In this document: positions 1-9,151 of the stretch, in pieces
Position numbering within the stretch: position 1 is the stretch's first letter
Layout of the letters: the number at the start of each line of letters is the position of its first letter
From: an uncultured Aquimarina sp.
Lineage (GTDB): Bacteria; Bacteroidota; Bacteroidia; Flavobacteriales; Flavobacteriaceae
Direction: 5' to 3'
DNA: 64,000 bases
NCBI GenBank assembly: GCA_947500545.1
Contig: CANMSO010000006.1
Coordinates: 62,001 to 126,000 of the forward strand
The notes under the pieces: model-generated
What the model was told of the DNA's origin: nothing
What the model saw: only the letters and a program-made list of their open reading frames with translations
Database searches by the model: none
Position numbers and translations under genes: made by a program

Positions 1-90
1 TAAAAACTGCTTTGCAGCTAAACTTTGAATATTGTCTCCAACATTAAAGAAACGTCTGTTCTCGTCGTATGTTAATAATCCGTATTTCAT
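1..90 (-). CDS. Polysaccharide pyruvyl transferase family protein (N-terminal 30 residues; gene leaves the window)
   Basis: Only the first 30 codons are inside the window, read leftward from the ATG at 88-90. The peptide starts MKYGLLTYDE and contains NVGDNIQSLAAKQFL; a strand followed by a GDNIQSLAA loop is what I recall from the start of polysaccharide pyruvyl transferases (CsaB/PssM type), which place ketal-linked pyruvate on exopolysaccharide or cell-wall sugars. The next gene to the right has the same direction and ends 67 bases away, and the flippase and nucleotide-sugar genes behind it fit a surface-polysaccharide operon. The family call rests on 30 residues and on context, so another glycan-modifying enzyme with a similar N-terminus is possible. 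Confidence 0.6.
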   Translation of the reverse strand, partial: MKYGLLTYDENRRFFNVGDNIQSLAAKQFL

Positions 91-157
91 CTGTGTAACT
101 TTGTTATTATTTTAATTATTAGGTAGAATTAGTCAATACTTATGACTCATCATACCT

Positions 158-1435
158 CTAATTATATCTTATTTTTTTATAAAGGCTGTAAATTCCCGAA
201 AAACGATTTCTTAGTACAAACTTTATTTTTTCAATTGTTCTTTTGGGTGTATTAATTTTCTTTTCCAAAAGTTCATGTATCTCTCCGGATCTTATTCTCT
301 CTAATTGAATATTCTCTTCTTCTTCATTACTAAAAACAAAAACATCTTTACTTATTTTAGCTTTCTCCATTAACTCCCACCAAAAGTATTGAAGCCCTTT
401 GCTTGCTCCTCCAATATTCAAGGTTTCAAACATATTTTTATACACATTTGTATCTACTTCAAAACCATAATTATTAGGGTCCTTTCCATTTAAAATTATA
501 CCTAAAATAGTCCTGTAGCACTTTTCACATTTGCTACAATTAAACTCATCTCTATTTTCTGAGTAACAAACTCTAAGTTTGAAATTCGTATCATTGTCAC
601 TAGCAAATCTTGTTATTAAATCTACTTTATCCTGCCTTTGGAGTTCATATCCGTCATGAAAAACTTTTACTGAAGCCCAACTTATTTTCTCATCAATCTC
701 TGGAGTAGATCCCCAAGCAATATTGATTTGTTCTGTATATGATGATGCGATATACATTAAAGTATATGAGTATAAATATGATAAAGGAGCTAATGATCCA
801 ACCAATGAAAGGCCATGCTGTACTTTTCCCCACCAACCAATATCTTTTAGTAATAATTCTACTTGATAGGTGTAAAACTTTCTAACATTGGTCTCTATGT
901 ATTTCTTATCGTTGCGCTCTAATAACCTTTCAGATTCAACAAAATTGGTAAAATCCTTCCACTGTGATTGATCTTCAATTTCGATATCCGCTCCGTGAAT
1001 AGTTACCAGATCCGGAGTTTTATCATATACTCTAATATATGTAGCATAAGCATCTACCCCCCCGCTAAACAACATTGCAGATTTATCGCCTTCAATAGTA
1101 TTTTTAATCAGTTTTTTTGCGATTAATTTACCTTCTAGTTGATATGTAGGGAATTGTTTTTGAAACTCTATTTTCACAAGTTCCATGCTTTTATAAAAGT
1201 CCTCATCTAGTTCCCTAACTTCTATATTAAAACCAGCAAACCAGGCTATAGGTAACATATTTGATAAAAATGGGATAGCCGCTATGCTATCTGGAACAGC
1301 ACTTACGTCTTCACCATATTTACAATAAAAAGGATGATTTTTATCAAAATATTTTTGAATATGAGCCTCAACAGAATAATCGTAGTCGATTCTCTTTCCG
1401 TCGTCTGTATATGTTATTTGATGAAGTGTTATCAT
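158..1435 (-). CDS. PP-loop ATPase-like (adenine nucleotide alpha hydrolase fold) protein of a polysaccharide locus
   Basis: A 425-residue soluble protein. Near residues 120-130 it has MLFSGGVDAYATY, which resembles the PP-loop SGGxDS of enzymes that adenylate a substrate (QueC, asparagine synthetase, tRNA thiolases, the WbpG sugar amidotransferase), although the usual Ser after Asp is Ala here. About residue 300 a CSKCEKC cluster could bind zinc. It shares strand with the flippase upstream (12 bases apart) and the pyruvyl transferase downstream. Because the locus makes UDP-GalNAcA, amidation of a uronic acid is one possible job, but no glutaminase partner is visible in the window. The start is an ATG preceded by AAAAGGAA. 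Fold assignment is moderate; the reaction is unknown. Confidence 0.55.
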   Translation of the reverse strand: MITLHQITYTDDGKRIDYDYSVEAHIQKYFDKNHPFYCKYGEDVSAVPDSIAAIPFLSNMLPIAWFAGFNIEVRELDEDFYKSMELVKIEFQKQFPTYQLEGKLIAKKLIKNTIEGDKSAMLFSGGVDAYATYIRVYDKTPDLVTIHGADIEIEDQSQWKDFTNFVESERLLERNDKKYIETNVRKFYTYQVELLLKDIGWWGKVQHGLSLVGSLAPLSYLYSYTLMYIASSYTEQINIAWGSTPEIDEKISWASVKVFHDGYELQRQDKVDLITRFASDNDTNFKLRVCYSENRDEFNCSKCEKCYRTILGIILNGKDPNNYGFEVDTNVYKNMFETLNIGGASKGLQYFWWELMEKAKISKDVFVFSNEEEENIQLERIRSGEIHELLEKKINTPKRTIEKIKFVLRNRFSGIYSLYKKIRYN

Positions 1436-1447
1436 TTCCTTTTTAGA

Positions 1448-2968
1448 TTATTTCCGTTTCAGAACAGAAGCAATTGGTTTTTTAAACAATTCTTTCTCAT
1501 AATTCAGCATTCCCAAAGAATACATAAGTATTACAAAAACAATAGTATATATACTTCCTTTAATAATAAAATTTATCCAGCCATCACCTGGAATATAGTT
1601 AATACCATATCCTATAGCCAGAATTATCAGAAGGGCCAAAACAATCTTATTTCCTAGTTCTTTAAAAAACCTTAGAATATTGAGTTTAATTACTCGATGA
1701 TAATAAAAATTCATCACATTTTGTACAATCAACCAGCCGATAACAGAACCAGAAATCATTCCGATAGCACCATAATCCATAGCAAATATGGCCCCTATTG
1801 CGGTACCAATTATCATGAAGGACAAATACAAAATGGCTTTAAAGGAAAGTTTGTTTTTCGCTTCCAAAATAGAATTTCCAAAATTCTGAACTAGTGGTAA
1901 TGTATATGCAACCATAATCATCAAAGCAATTGCCCAGGACTGAAAACTTCCATCTTCTCCTAACTCGTACCCAACCCAAAGATGAACAAATTGGTATCCA
2001 TATAGCGTAAAAGCAATAAGAATATACATCAACACGATAAAAGATAGACGACCTATCTTAATCATCATGTCCGTTAGCTGCTCTCCTGATGCATTGCCCA
2101 CAGACATTTGTGTCGCTCGAGGTAAAAAAACGCTTGATATTGCTGTTGAAAAAGCCCCATAATATGTACCAAGTGTAATACCAATACCATATACTGCAAG
2201 AACGGCCGGTACACTTATTCGCCCTAAAACCCAATGACCGGCTTTCCATTGAAAAACACCTACCAGTGCAAAAACAAAAATCCAAACAGAATACTTAAGA
2301 ATCTCTTTTACGAAACTCTTTTGAAAAGAATGTAACTTAAAACTAACTTTAAGTTTCTTAAGCACAAAATATCCTGTCACCAGGATTACCAGAACATTAA
2401 ATATAGTGTCAATAATAACCAATTCAATAGCTTTCCCTCCAAGTAATAGAATACCTACTACAGTAAGTGAACGCAATATATAGCGAACTATACCCAAAGA
2501 TTTAGGAAATACAAATTGTTCGTACCCAAGACATACCCCTGTAAAAGCCCCACCAGGGAGTGAAATTGCAAGGTTGAAAATCAAAATAACAAACATGGTT
2601 TTTGCTATTCTAATTTCTTCAGGATTCATTTTTATGAAATACGAATCAAAATAGTAATAAAACGCTCCTCCGACTATAAGTACCAATAGTGAAATCAATA
2701 AATAAATCAACATTGAAGTGGCCAAAAAATTCTCTTCACCCTTTCTATCTTTTTCTGCTCTATATTTCGCAACAAAACGAATAATTGTGTTATTAAGCCC
2801 AAAGTCTAACAATGATATTGTACCTGTTAATGCGCCAATAGTTAAGTATATACCGTATTGATCTTGACCAAGACTTTTTAATATAAAAGGAGTCATTGCC
2901 AATCCTACAGTATTGGTTAAGAAAATTGAAACGTAATTTAAAAAAGCTCCTTTTTTTAGTTGGCTCAA
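1448..2968 (-). CDS. wzx: Oligosaccharide flippase, Wzx/PST family
   Basis: A 506-residue, almost entirely hydrophobic protein with 12-14 predicted membrane segments and an N-terminus (SQLKKGAFLNYVSIFL) typical of the PST/Wzx branch of the MOP flippase superfamily. Such proteins move undecaprenyl-linked oligosaccharide repeat units across the inner membrane before polymerisation. Length fits the family. No ATG lies upstream in frame; the first codon of the conserved N-terminus is a TTG at 2966-2968, so I take this non-ATG start. It lies 45 bases downstream of the nucleotide-sugar dehydrogenase and 12 bases upstream of the PP-loop gene, all on the minus strand, supporting one polysaccharide operon. 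The transported glycan cannot be told from the sequence. Confidence 0.85.
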   Translation of the reverse strand: MSQLKKGAFLNYVSIFLTNTVGLAMTPFILKSLGQDQYGIYLTIGALTGTISLLDFGLNNTIIRFVAKYRAEKDRKGEENFLATSMLIYLLISLLVLIVGGAFYYYFDSYFIKMNPEEIRIAKTMFVILIFNLAISLPGGAFTGVCLGYEQFVFPKSLGIVRYILRSLTVVGILLLGGKAIELVIIDTIFNVLVILVTGYFVLKKLKVSFKLHSFQKSFVKEILKYSVWIFVFALVGVFQWKAGHWVLGRISVPAVLAVYGIGITLGTYYGAFSTAISSVFLPRATQMSVGNASGEQLTDMMIKIGRLSFIVLMYILIAFTLYGYQFVHLWVGYELGEDGSFQSWAIALMIMVAYTLPLVQNFGNSILEAKNKLSFKAILYLSFMIIGTAIGAIFAMDYGAIGMISGSVIGWLIVQNVMNFYYHRVIKLNILRFFKELGNKIVLALLIILAIGYGINYIPGDGWINFIIKGSIYTIVFVILMYSLGMLNYEKELFKKPIASVLKRK

Positions 2969-3013
2969 GGTGAATGGTTTTATTTGGTTATTTTGCTGGT
3001 GTATTATAGGGTA

Positions 3014-4294
3014 TTATAATCGTCCGTGCACCTCTTCTTTTAATATACCTTTTACATCATATAAAACACCATTTGTCTCTAATAATGATTTCAAGTTCAC
3101 ATCCAGATATTCTTTATGGGCAACCGTTAATACCACTGCATCAAATTTTTGATTTGGTAAATCAACTGTAGTTTCTAGATTATACTCATGCCTTACCTCT
3201 TCTGGGTTTGCCCAAGGATCATATATTGTAACTTCAGTTCCAAAATCTTTTAAATGATTAATAACATCTACTGCCTTTGTATTACGAACATCTGGACAAT
3301 TTTCCTTGAAAGTAATCCCAAGTACTAGCACATTTGCACCTTTAATACGAATATCTTGATGAACCATTAACTTAACTACTTCTGATGCCACATATTGACC
3401 CATGCTATCATTCAGCCTTCGTCCTGCTAGAATTATCTCTGGATGATATCCAAACTCTTGCGCACGTTGAGCAAGATAATATGGATCTACTCCAATACAA
3501 TGACCACCTACAAGACCCGGTTTAAAAGGAAGAAAATTCCATTTGGTACCTGCCGCTTCTAGTACATCATTAGTATCAATATTCATTAAATTAAAAATCT
3601 TTGCCAGCTCATTCACAAAAGCGATATTGATATCTCTTTGCGAATTTTCAATTACTTTTGCAGCTTCGGCTACTTTTATTGTAGGTGCCAGATGCGTTCC
3701 GGCTGTAATAACAGAGGCATACAAGTCATCAACTTTTTTTCCTATTTCTGGAGTCGATCCAGCGGTAACTTTAAGAATTTTTTCTACTGTATGTTTTTTA
3801 TCTCCTGGATTAATTCGTTCTGGTGAATAACCCGCATAAAAATCTTTATTAAAAGTTAAACCACTCACATTTTCTAATACTGGAATACATTCTTCTTCAG
3901 TAACACCGGGATACACTGTAGATTCATAAATAACAATATCTCCTTTTTTCAGAACCTTGCCAACAGTTTCACTCGACTTATACAATGGTGTAAGATCTGG
4001 CCTGTTATTTTTATCAACAGGGGTAGGAACGGTTACCACATAATAGTTACACCCCTCAATATCTTCTAGATCAGAAGAACAAAATAGACCTATATTTGCA
4101 TTTGATGAATCTTTTAATACTGACTGCAATATATCATCTTCTACTTCTAACGTAGAATCAACACCAGAACGCAGTTCTTTGATTCTTTTTTGATTTATAT
4201 CAAATCCAACTACAGAATATTTGGTTGCAAACAACCTAGCTAGAGGTAATCCTACATATCCCAATCCAATGATGGCAATCTTAATATCTTGCAT
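3014..4294 (-). CDS. wbpO: UDP-N-acetyl-D-galactosamine (or related) 6-dehydrogenase, WbpO/TviB type
   Basis: A 426-residue NAD-dependent UDP-sugar dehydrogenase that oxidises C6 of the sugar twice to the uronic acid. The N-terminal Rossmann motif IGLGYVGLPLA lies at residues 9-19, the family signature VPTPVDKNNRPDL near 90, and the catalytic Cys266 sits in GGHCIGVDPYYL. The C-terminal UDP-binding domain contains GITFKENCPDVRNTK. It is more like the TviB/WbpO/WbpA branch than UDP-glucose dehydrogenase. The adjacent WbpP-like 4-epimerase makes UDP-GalNAc the likely substrate and UDP-GalNAcA the likely product, as in Vi-antigen synthesis. The gene follows the epimerase by 35 bases. Substrate assignment is inferred; the enzyme family is secure. 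Confidence 0.9.
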   Translation of the reverse strand: MQDIKIAIIGLGYVGLPLARLFATKYSVVGFDINQKRIKELRSGVDSTLEVEDDILQSVLKDSSNANIGLFCSSDLEDIEGCNYYVVTVPTPVDKNNRPDLTPLYKSSETVGKVLKKGDIVIYESTVYPGVTEEECIPVLENVSGLTFNKDFYAGYSPERINPGDKKHTVEKILKVTAGSTPEIGKKVDDLYASVITAGTHLAPTIKVAEAAKVIENSQRDINIAFVNELAKIFNLMNIDTNDVLEAAGTKWNFLPFKPGLVGGHCIGVDPYYLAQRAQEFGYHPEIILAGRRLNDSMGQYVASEVVKLMVHQDIRIKGANVLVLGITFKENCPDVRNTKAVDVINHLKDFGTEVTIYDPWANPEEVRHEYNLETTVDLPNQKFDAVVLTVAHKEYLDVNLKSLLETNGVLYDVKGILKEEVHGRL

Positions 4295-4329
4295 AGTGGT
4301 TATTTATTTTATTTATCAAAAATTCGATA

Positions 4330-5328
4330 TTATTTTAAGTTCTCCCAATACCATTTTACAGCTTCTTTTAATCCGGATTTCATATCAAATTCCGGATCAT
4401 AACCAAGACATGTTTTTGCCTTGTCTACAGATGCCAAAGAATGTGGTACATCTCCTTTTCTTTCTGGTCCAAATTTCACTTCAACATTTGCTATTTCAGC
4501 ATCATATTCAGAAAGGTATTCTTTTAACAAAGTAGTCAACTCATTTAATGTTGTTCTTTCTCCAAAAGCTGTATTATAAACATTATTTAACGCTTCTTGA
4601 TTATCAGAAACCATTGCCCGCAGATTCATTTGGATTACATTATCGATATATGTAAAATCCCTTGAAAAGGAGCCATCACCATTAATAATTGGCGATTCAT
4701 GCTTCATGAATTGCATTACAAATTTTGGTATTACGGCAGCATATGCACCATTTGGATCTTGCTTACGTCCAAATACATTAAAATATCGTAATCCTATAGT
4801 ATCTAAATCGTATGTTTTTTTAAAATTATCTGCGTATAATTCATTCACATATTTTGTGATCGCATAAGGAGATAATGGTTTCCCTATTTTTTCTTCTACT
4901 TTTGGCAACGCTTTTGAATCCCCATACGTTGAAGAACTCGCGGCGTAAACAAACCGTTTTACACCGGCATCTCGTGAAGCAACCAACATATTTAGAAATC
5001 CTCCAACATTAACATCATTAGTTGTTATTGGATCATTTATAGACCGCGGCACAGAACCCAAAGCCGCCTGATGTAATACAAAATCTACTCCTTCGCAAGC
5101 CTTATGGCAATCATCAAGATTCCTTATATCTCCTTCTACAAAAGTGAAGTTTGGATTTTCAAGCAATGATGAAAGATTTTTTTTATGCCCCGTAGCAAAA
5201 TTATCTAGTGCTATTACTTTACTACCTAGTTTTAATAGTACTTCACATAGATTAGACCCGATAAATCCGGCAGCACCGGTCACAAGTATTTTAGAAGAAC
5301 GAAGCCGTTCTAGTTGGTTAGTGTTCAT
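4330..5328 (-). CDS. wbpP: UDP-N-acetylglucosamine 4-epimerase, WbpP/TviC type
   Basis: An extended-SDR sugar-nucleotide epimerase. The NAD-binding motif TGAAGFIGSNL lies about residues 17-27, followed by ALDNFATGHKKNL, which closely resembles WbpP. The active site shows AASSSTYGDS and YAITK. WbpP-type enzymes interconvert UDP-GlcNAc and UDP-GalNAc, feeding the neighbouring dehydrogenase. I place the start at the ATG 5326-5328 (332 residues): it leaves the same short N-terminal tail as known WbpP and has GGAG upstream. The frame stays open to a TTG at 5362-5364, but that would put a hairpin-like dyad (5365-5383) directly before the start. Probably the first gene of the minus-strand polysaccharide operon visible here. 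Confidence 0.87.
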   Translation of the reverse strand: MNTNQLERLRSSKILVTGAAGFIGSNLCEVLLKLGSKVIALDNFATGHKKNLSSLLENPNFTFVEGDIRNLDDCHKACEGVDFVLHQAALGSVPRSINDPITTNDVNVGGFLNMLVASRDAGVKRFVYAASSSTYGDSKALPKVEEKIGKPLSPYAITKYVNELYADNFKKTYDLDTIGLRYFNVFGRKQDPNGAYAAVIPKFVMQFMKHESPIINGDGSFSRDFTYIDNVIQMNLRAMVSDNQEALNNVYNTAFGERTTLNELTTLLKEYLSEYDAEIANVEVKFGPERKGDVPHSLASVDKAKTCLGYDPEFDMKSGLKEAVKWYWENLK

Positions 5329-5364
5329 GAATTGTTTTTTAACTCCCTGTTTTTTAGTCCCCAA

Positions 5365-5383
5365 GACTATGATCTACATAGTC
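5365..5383. repeat. 7-bp perfect inverted repeat in the leader of the polysaccharide operon
   Basis: GACTATG, a 5-base spacer, then CATAGTC. It sits 36 bases upstream of the chosen wbpP start, between that gene and the 3' end of the E1 gene. It could be an operator or a leader hairpin. Function is inferred from position only. Confidence 0.4.
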
Positions 5384-5583
5384 GGCGCGAAATTAAGATT
5401 TACTTACAGAACATACAACATATAGTAACGGGGATTTTACCCCTATTTAGAATTCGTTACACCTAATACATTAAAAAAAGCTAAATGCACTCATAAAAAC
5501 AAACACAAATACTTTAAAAACAAATAGTTAACAAAAAACATATTTTTTATTAACTATAACGTTTTCTTAATTTATAACTAGAA

Positions 5584-7590
5584 TTAGTAATCTACTAGAG
5601 CTAATAATTCTTTTTCAAATCTATCTCTCGCCAAATACTGATTTTCCAGATTGGGGTCAAAAGGAATTGGAGTTTCTAAACTAGCCACCCGTTTTACTGG
5701 CGCATCAAGAAATTGAAAACAATTTTCCATAATAAATGCCGAAATATCAGATGCTACTCCACCAAACATACTATCCTCTTGCAAAATGATAGCCTTTCCG
5801 GTCTTCTTCACAGATGTATATATGGCATCGACATCTAATGGTTGAAGCGTTCTTAAATCAATAAGATCAGCATAGAGCAGTGGATTTTTTTCAAGCACCC
5901 CTATTGCCCAATGCACTCCAGCACCATAACTAATTACAGTTACATCATTTCCTTCTTTTAACAAACCAGCTTTCCCAAATGGTAAATTATAATACCCTTC
6001 AGGAACTTCTTGTCTTATACTTCTATATAAAGCTTTATGTTCAAAAAACAATACAGGATTTGGATCTTCTATTGCTGTTATCAATAGTCCCTTTGCATCA
6101 AAAGGAAATGCAGGATACACCACTTTGAGCCCTGGTACTTTTGTGAACCACGCTTCATTTGTTTGACTATGAAATGGCCCGGCTGCAACTCCCGCTCCGC
6201 AAGGCATGCGAACCACAACATCAGAAGATTGTCCCCAACGATAATTTGATTTTGCCAATAAGTTAACAATTGGATTAAATCCTGAAGAAACAAAATCTGC
6301 AAATTGCATCTCTACAATTACTTTGAAATTATTTACAGAAAGTCCATAACCAGTAGATACGATTCCGGATTCGCAAATTGGAGTATTACGAACACGATCT
6401 TTTCCATATACTTCTACAAAACCTTCTGTTATTTTAAATACTCCTCCATACTCAGCAACATCTTGACCCATAATCACAAGGTTTTCGTAACGTTTCATGG
6501 ATTCATTTAACCCATCAGAAATCGCATCAACCAATCGCATTTCATTTGTATCAGAAACTGGTTTTATCTCGTTGTATTCATATTTTGCATAGATATCATT
6601 TAGTTCTTTTTCTAAATTTACTGGTATAACCTCTTCTTCATTTGCACGTTCCCAATGCGACTCAATTTCGGTTTTGAGAATAGATCGTTTCTGCAGATCA
6701 TCTTCAACAGATATGATATCTTGATCAATTAAATATTTTCTAAAGTTTTCTACAGGATCTTTGGTTGCCCAATACTCCATGAGATCTTGAGGAACATATT
6801 TAGTACCACTAGCCTCTTCATGCCCTCGCATTCTAAAAGTTTTGAATTCAAGCAAAACAGGCCTGGGGTTTTTCCTCATACTTTTCGTAAGCTCATTAAC
6901 CTTATCAAAAACCTCTAAAACATTATTACCCTCTATGATGTAAGATTCGATACCATATCCCAAACCTCTATCTGCTAGATTTTCGCAATTATATTGCTCA
7001 CTAGTTGGTGTAGACAAACCATATCCATTATTTTCTACACAAAACAGTACAGGCAAGCTCCATACAGAGGCAATATTTAGTGCTTCATGAAAATCTCCCT
7101 CACTTGTTCCTCCTTCTCCAGTAAAAACTGCTGTAACCTTATTGTTTCTCTTTAATAGATTACCCATTGCTATCCCGCAAGCAACTCCCATCTGCGGGCC
7201 CAAATGAGAGATCATACCAATGATTTTGTATTCTTGGGTACCAAAATGAAAAGAACGATCACGACCATTCGTAAATCCATTTGCTTTTCCTTGCCATTGA
7301 CTAAAAAGTCGAAACAAAGGAATGTTTCGAGTAGTAAACACCCCTAAATTACGATGCATGGGTAGTATATATTCATCGTCCTCTAAAGCGGCAGTAACAC
7401 CAATAGATATTGCCTCTTGCCCAATACCACTAAACCATTTAGATATTTTCCCCTGTCTTAGTAAGACGAGCATTTTTTCTTCAATCAACCTTGGTTTAAG
7501 CATGCTGATATATAAAGAAACAAGCCGATCATTACTATATTCTTTCTTATTAAAGTCTAATAGATATTTTTCCTTTGAAATGTGCTCCAT
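5584..7590 (-). CDS. bkdAB: Fused 2-oxoisovalerate-type dehydrogenase E1 (alpha + beta domains)
   Basis: A 668-residue fusion of both E1 subunits of a branched-chain 2-oxoacid dehydrogenase complex, which decarboxylates branched 2-oxo acids with thiamine diphosphate and hands the acyl group to lipoyl-E2. The alpha part (about residues 1-335) has the ThDP pocket FTGEGGTSEGDFHEALN and ENNGYG. The beta part starts near 345 with MRLVDAISDGLNESM and IMGQDVAEYGGVF. Alpha/beta fusions of this length are common in Bacteroidota. No E2 or E3 gene is next to it. It stands alone on the minus strand, divergent from the oxygenase gene. The exact substrate (branched 2-oxo acids or pyruvate) is not proven, but the sequence fits the branched-chain type. 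Confidence 0.88.
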   Translation of the reverse strand: MEHISKEKYLLDFNKKEYSNDRLVSLYISMLKPRLIEEKMLVLLRQGKISKWFSGIGQEAISIGVTAALEDDEYILPMHRNLGVFTTRNIPLFRLFSQWQGKANGFTNGRDRSFHFGTQEYKIIGMISHLGPQMGVACGIAMGNLLKRNNKVTAVFTGEGGTSEGDFHEALNIASVWSLPVLFCVENNGYGLSTPTSEQYNCENLADRGLGYGIESYIIEGNNVLEVFDKVNELTKSMRKNPRPVLLEFKTFRMRGHEEASGTKYVPQDLMEYWATKDPVENFRKYLIDQDIISVEDDLQKRSILKTEIESHWERANEEEVIPVNLEKELNDIYAKYEYNEIKPVSDTNEMRLVDAISDGLNESMKRYENLVIMGQDVAEYGGVFKITEGFVEVYGKDRVRNTPICESGIVSTGYGLSVNNFKVIVEMQFADFVSSGFNPIVNLLAKSNYRWGQSSDVVVRMPCGAGVAAGPFHSQTNEAWFTKVPGLKVVYPAFPFDAKGLLITAIEDPNPVLFFEHKALYRSIRQEVPEGYYNLPFGKAGLLKEGNDVTVISYGAGVHWAIGVLEKNPLLYADLIDLRTLQPLDVDAIYTSVKKTGKAIILQEDSMFGGVASDISAFIMENCFQFLDAPVKRVASLETPIPFDPNLENQYLARDRFEKELLALVDY

Positions 7591-7846
7591 AAAAGAAAAT
7601 TTGTTACGTAAATGTAATTATTTTTATTTCAGATCCATTACCCTCATAATATAATTATTAAGTAGTTGTTAATTTATCCCAAACAATTCCACGAATTAAT
7701 TAAATTTACTATTAATTAGTTATTCTATATTTAGAAATAATTAATTTGATCATAATTATAAGATTGTTAATTTTTTTGAAAGACTATGTGGTGTTTTAAT
7801 CCAAATACACCTATTTTAGTTCTTCAATATATAAGATATAGTACCA

Positions 7847-8797
7847 ATGAATAATATACCAAGTGTAGATTTGGCTGATTTTCTGTCTGATGATCCGTCA
7901 AGAAAACAAAAATTTGTTAATGAGATCGGAAATGCATACGAGGAAATTGGTTTTGTAGCATTAAAAAATCATTTTTTGAGTGATAAGCTTGTAGAAAATT
8001 TATATAAAGAAGTTAAAGCATTTTTTGCACTTCCTGTCGATACTAAGGAAAAATATGAAATTGAAGGGCTTGGAGGGCAAAGAGGATATACCTCTTTTGG
8101 CAAAGAACACGCCAAAGGTAAGAAAGAAGGTGACCTGAAAGAGTTTTGGCATTTTGGACAAGAAGCAGATGAAGATGCAAATCTAATTGAAGAATACCCT
8201 CCTAATGTAAATGTCGAAGAACTAAAAGATTTCAACATTACAGGAATGGAAGCTTATAGAATGCTTGAAAAAACCGGGATCTATGTACTTAGGGCCCTGG
8301 CATTATATATTGGAATTGATGAGCATTATTTTGATCATTGGGCAAGTAATGGAAATAGTATTTTAAGACCTATTCATTATCCTCCAATAACAGAAGAACC
8401 AAAGGGAGCCGTTCGAGCTGGCGCCCATGGTGACATTAACCTAATTACTCTTTTAATGGGAGCTTCTACAGGAGGTTTACAGGTACAACGAAAAGATGGC
8501 GAATGGATAGACGCCATACCGCAAGAAGATGAATTAGTTATTAATGTCGGAGACATGTTAGAGCGTCATACCAATAACAAGTTAAGGTCTACAATCCATA
8601 AAGTAATAAACCCTCCAAAAGAACAATGGGGCAAACCAAGATATTCTATTCCGTTCTTTATGCACCCCAGAAGTGATATGAAACTGAATTGTCTTGAAGA
8701 ATGTATTACCCAAGACAACCCTAAACATTATGAAGATATTACAGCAGGCGAGTTCTTACATCAAAGGCTTGTTGAAATTGGGCTAATTAAAAAATAA
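7847..8797 (+). CDS. Isopenicillin N synthase-family 2-oxoglutarate/Fe(II) dioxygenase
   Basis: A 316-residue member of the 2OG-Fe(II) oxygenase superfamily with the N-terminal DIOX_N-like region (IPSVDLADFLSDD) and a C-terminal jelly-roll. The iron triad is visible as His194 and Asp196 (GAHGDINLITLL) and His251 (RSTIHKV). The 2-oxoglutarate carboxylate anchor is Arg265 in PRYSIPFF. Such enzymes hydroxylate, desaturate or cyclise small molecules; the substrate is unknown. It is the first gene of a tight plus-strand operon with the SUI1-like, DUF1835 and phosphorylase genes (gaps 12, 12 and 1 bases). The family is secure, and the metabolic role is not evident from the neighbours. Confidence 0.88.
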   Translation: MNNIPSVDLADFLSDDPSRKQKFVNEIGNAYEEIGFVALKNHFLSDKLVENLYKEVKAFFALPVDTKEKYEIEGLGGQRGYTSFGKEHAKGKKEGDLKEFWHFGQEADEDANLIEEYPPNVNVEELKDFNITGMEAYRMLEKTGIYVLRALALYIGIDEHYFDHWASNGNSILRPIHYPPITEEPKGAVRAGAHGDINLITLLMGASTGGLQVQRKDGEWIDAIPQEDELVINVGDMLERHTNNKLRSTIHKVINPPKEQWGKPRYSIPFFMHPRSDMKLNCLEECITQDNPKHYEDITAGEFLHQRLVEIGLIKK

Positions 8798-8809
8798 TAT
8801 AGTACTTAA

Positions 8810-9139
8810 ATGGATTTACAAGATCAACTAAAGAATCTATTCCCTGATCATCAACCTGAAGAACCAATTGAAACTAATGATCCAAAAGAAAAAATATGGT
8901 TGCAGGAAGATCCTATCATATGTAAATATGAGAAGCGAAAGGGAAAACCAATAACCATACTCGAGGGGTACACGGGTGCAGATGAAGATTTCAAAAAACT
9001 GGCCAAAGAATTAAAAACCCGATTAAGCGTTGGCGGAAGTTTTAAAAACGATAGTATAATTATCCAGGGAGATTACAGAGATCAAATCATGAATATTCTT
9101 AAAGAAAAAGGGTTTAATGTAAAGCGCGTTGGCGGGTAA
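8810..9139 (+). CDS. yciH: SUI1/eIF1-like translation factor (YciH type)
   Basis: A 109-residue protein whose C-terminal two thirds match the SUI1 fold: RKGKPITILEGYTG, then DFKKLAKELKTRLSVGGSF and the signature IIIQGDYRDQIMNIL. In eukaryotes and archaea SUI1/eIF1 controls start-codon fidelity; bacterial YciH can discriminate initiation codons but is not essential. The first 40 residues are acidic and proline-containing and look disordered, as in other bacterial members. It is translated from an ATG 12 bases after the oxygenase stop and is followed 12 bases later by the DUF1835 gene, so the three are probably co-transcribed. Function in this organism is inferred from the family. Confidence 0.85.
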   Translation: MDLQDQLKNLFPDHQPEEPIETNDPKEKIWLQEDPIICKYEKRKGKPITILEGYTGADEDFKKLAKELKTRLSVGGSFKNDSIIIQGDYRDQIMNILKEKGFNVKRVGG

Positions 9140-9151
9140 CACACATAGATT

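Noticed and set aside
5430..5443. GGGG/CCCC hairpin upstream of the polysaccharide operon
   Set aside because: A four-base stem without a T-run; too weak to call a terminator.
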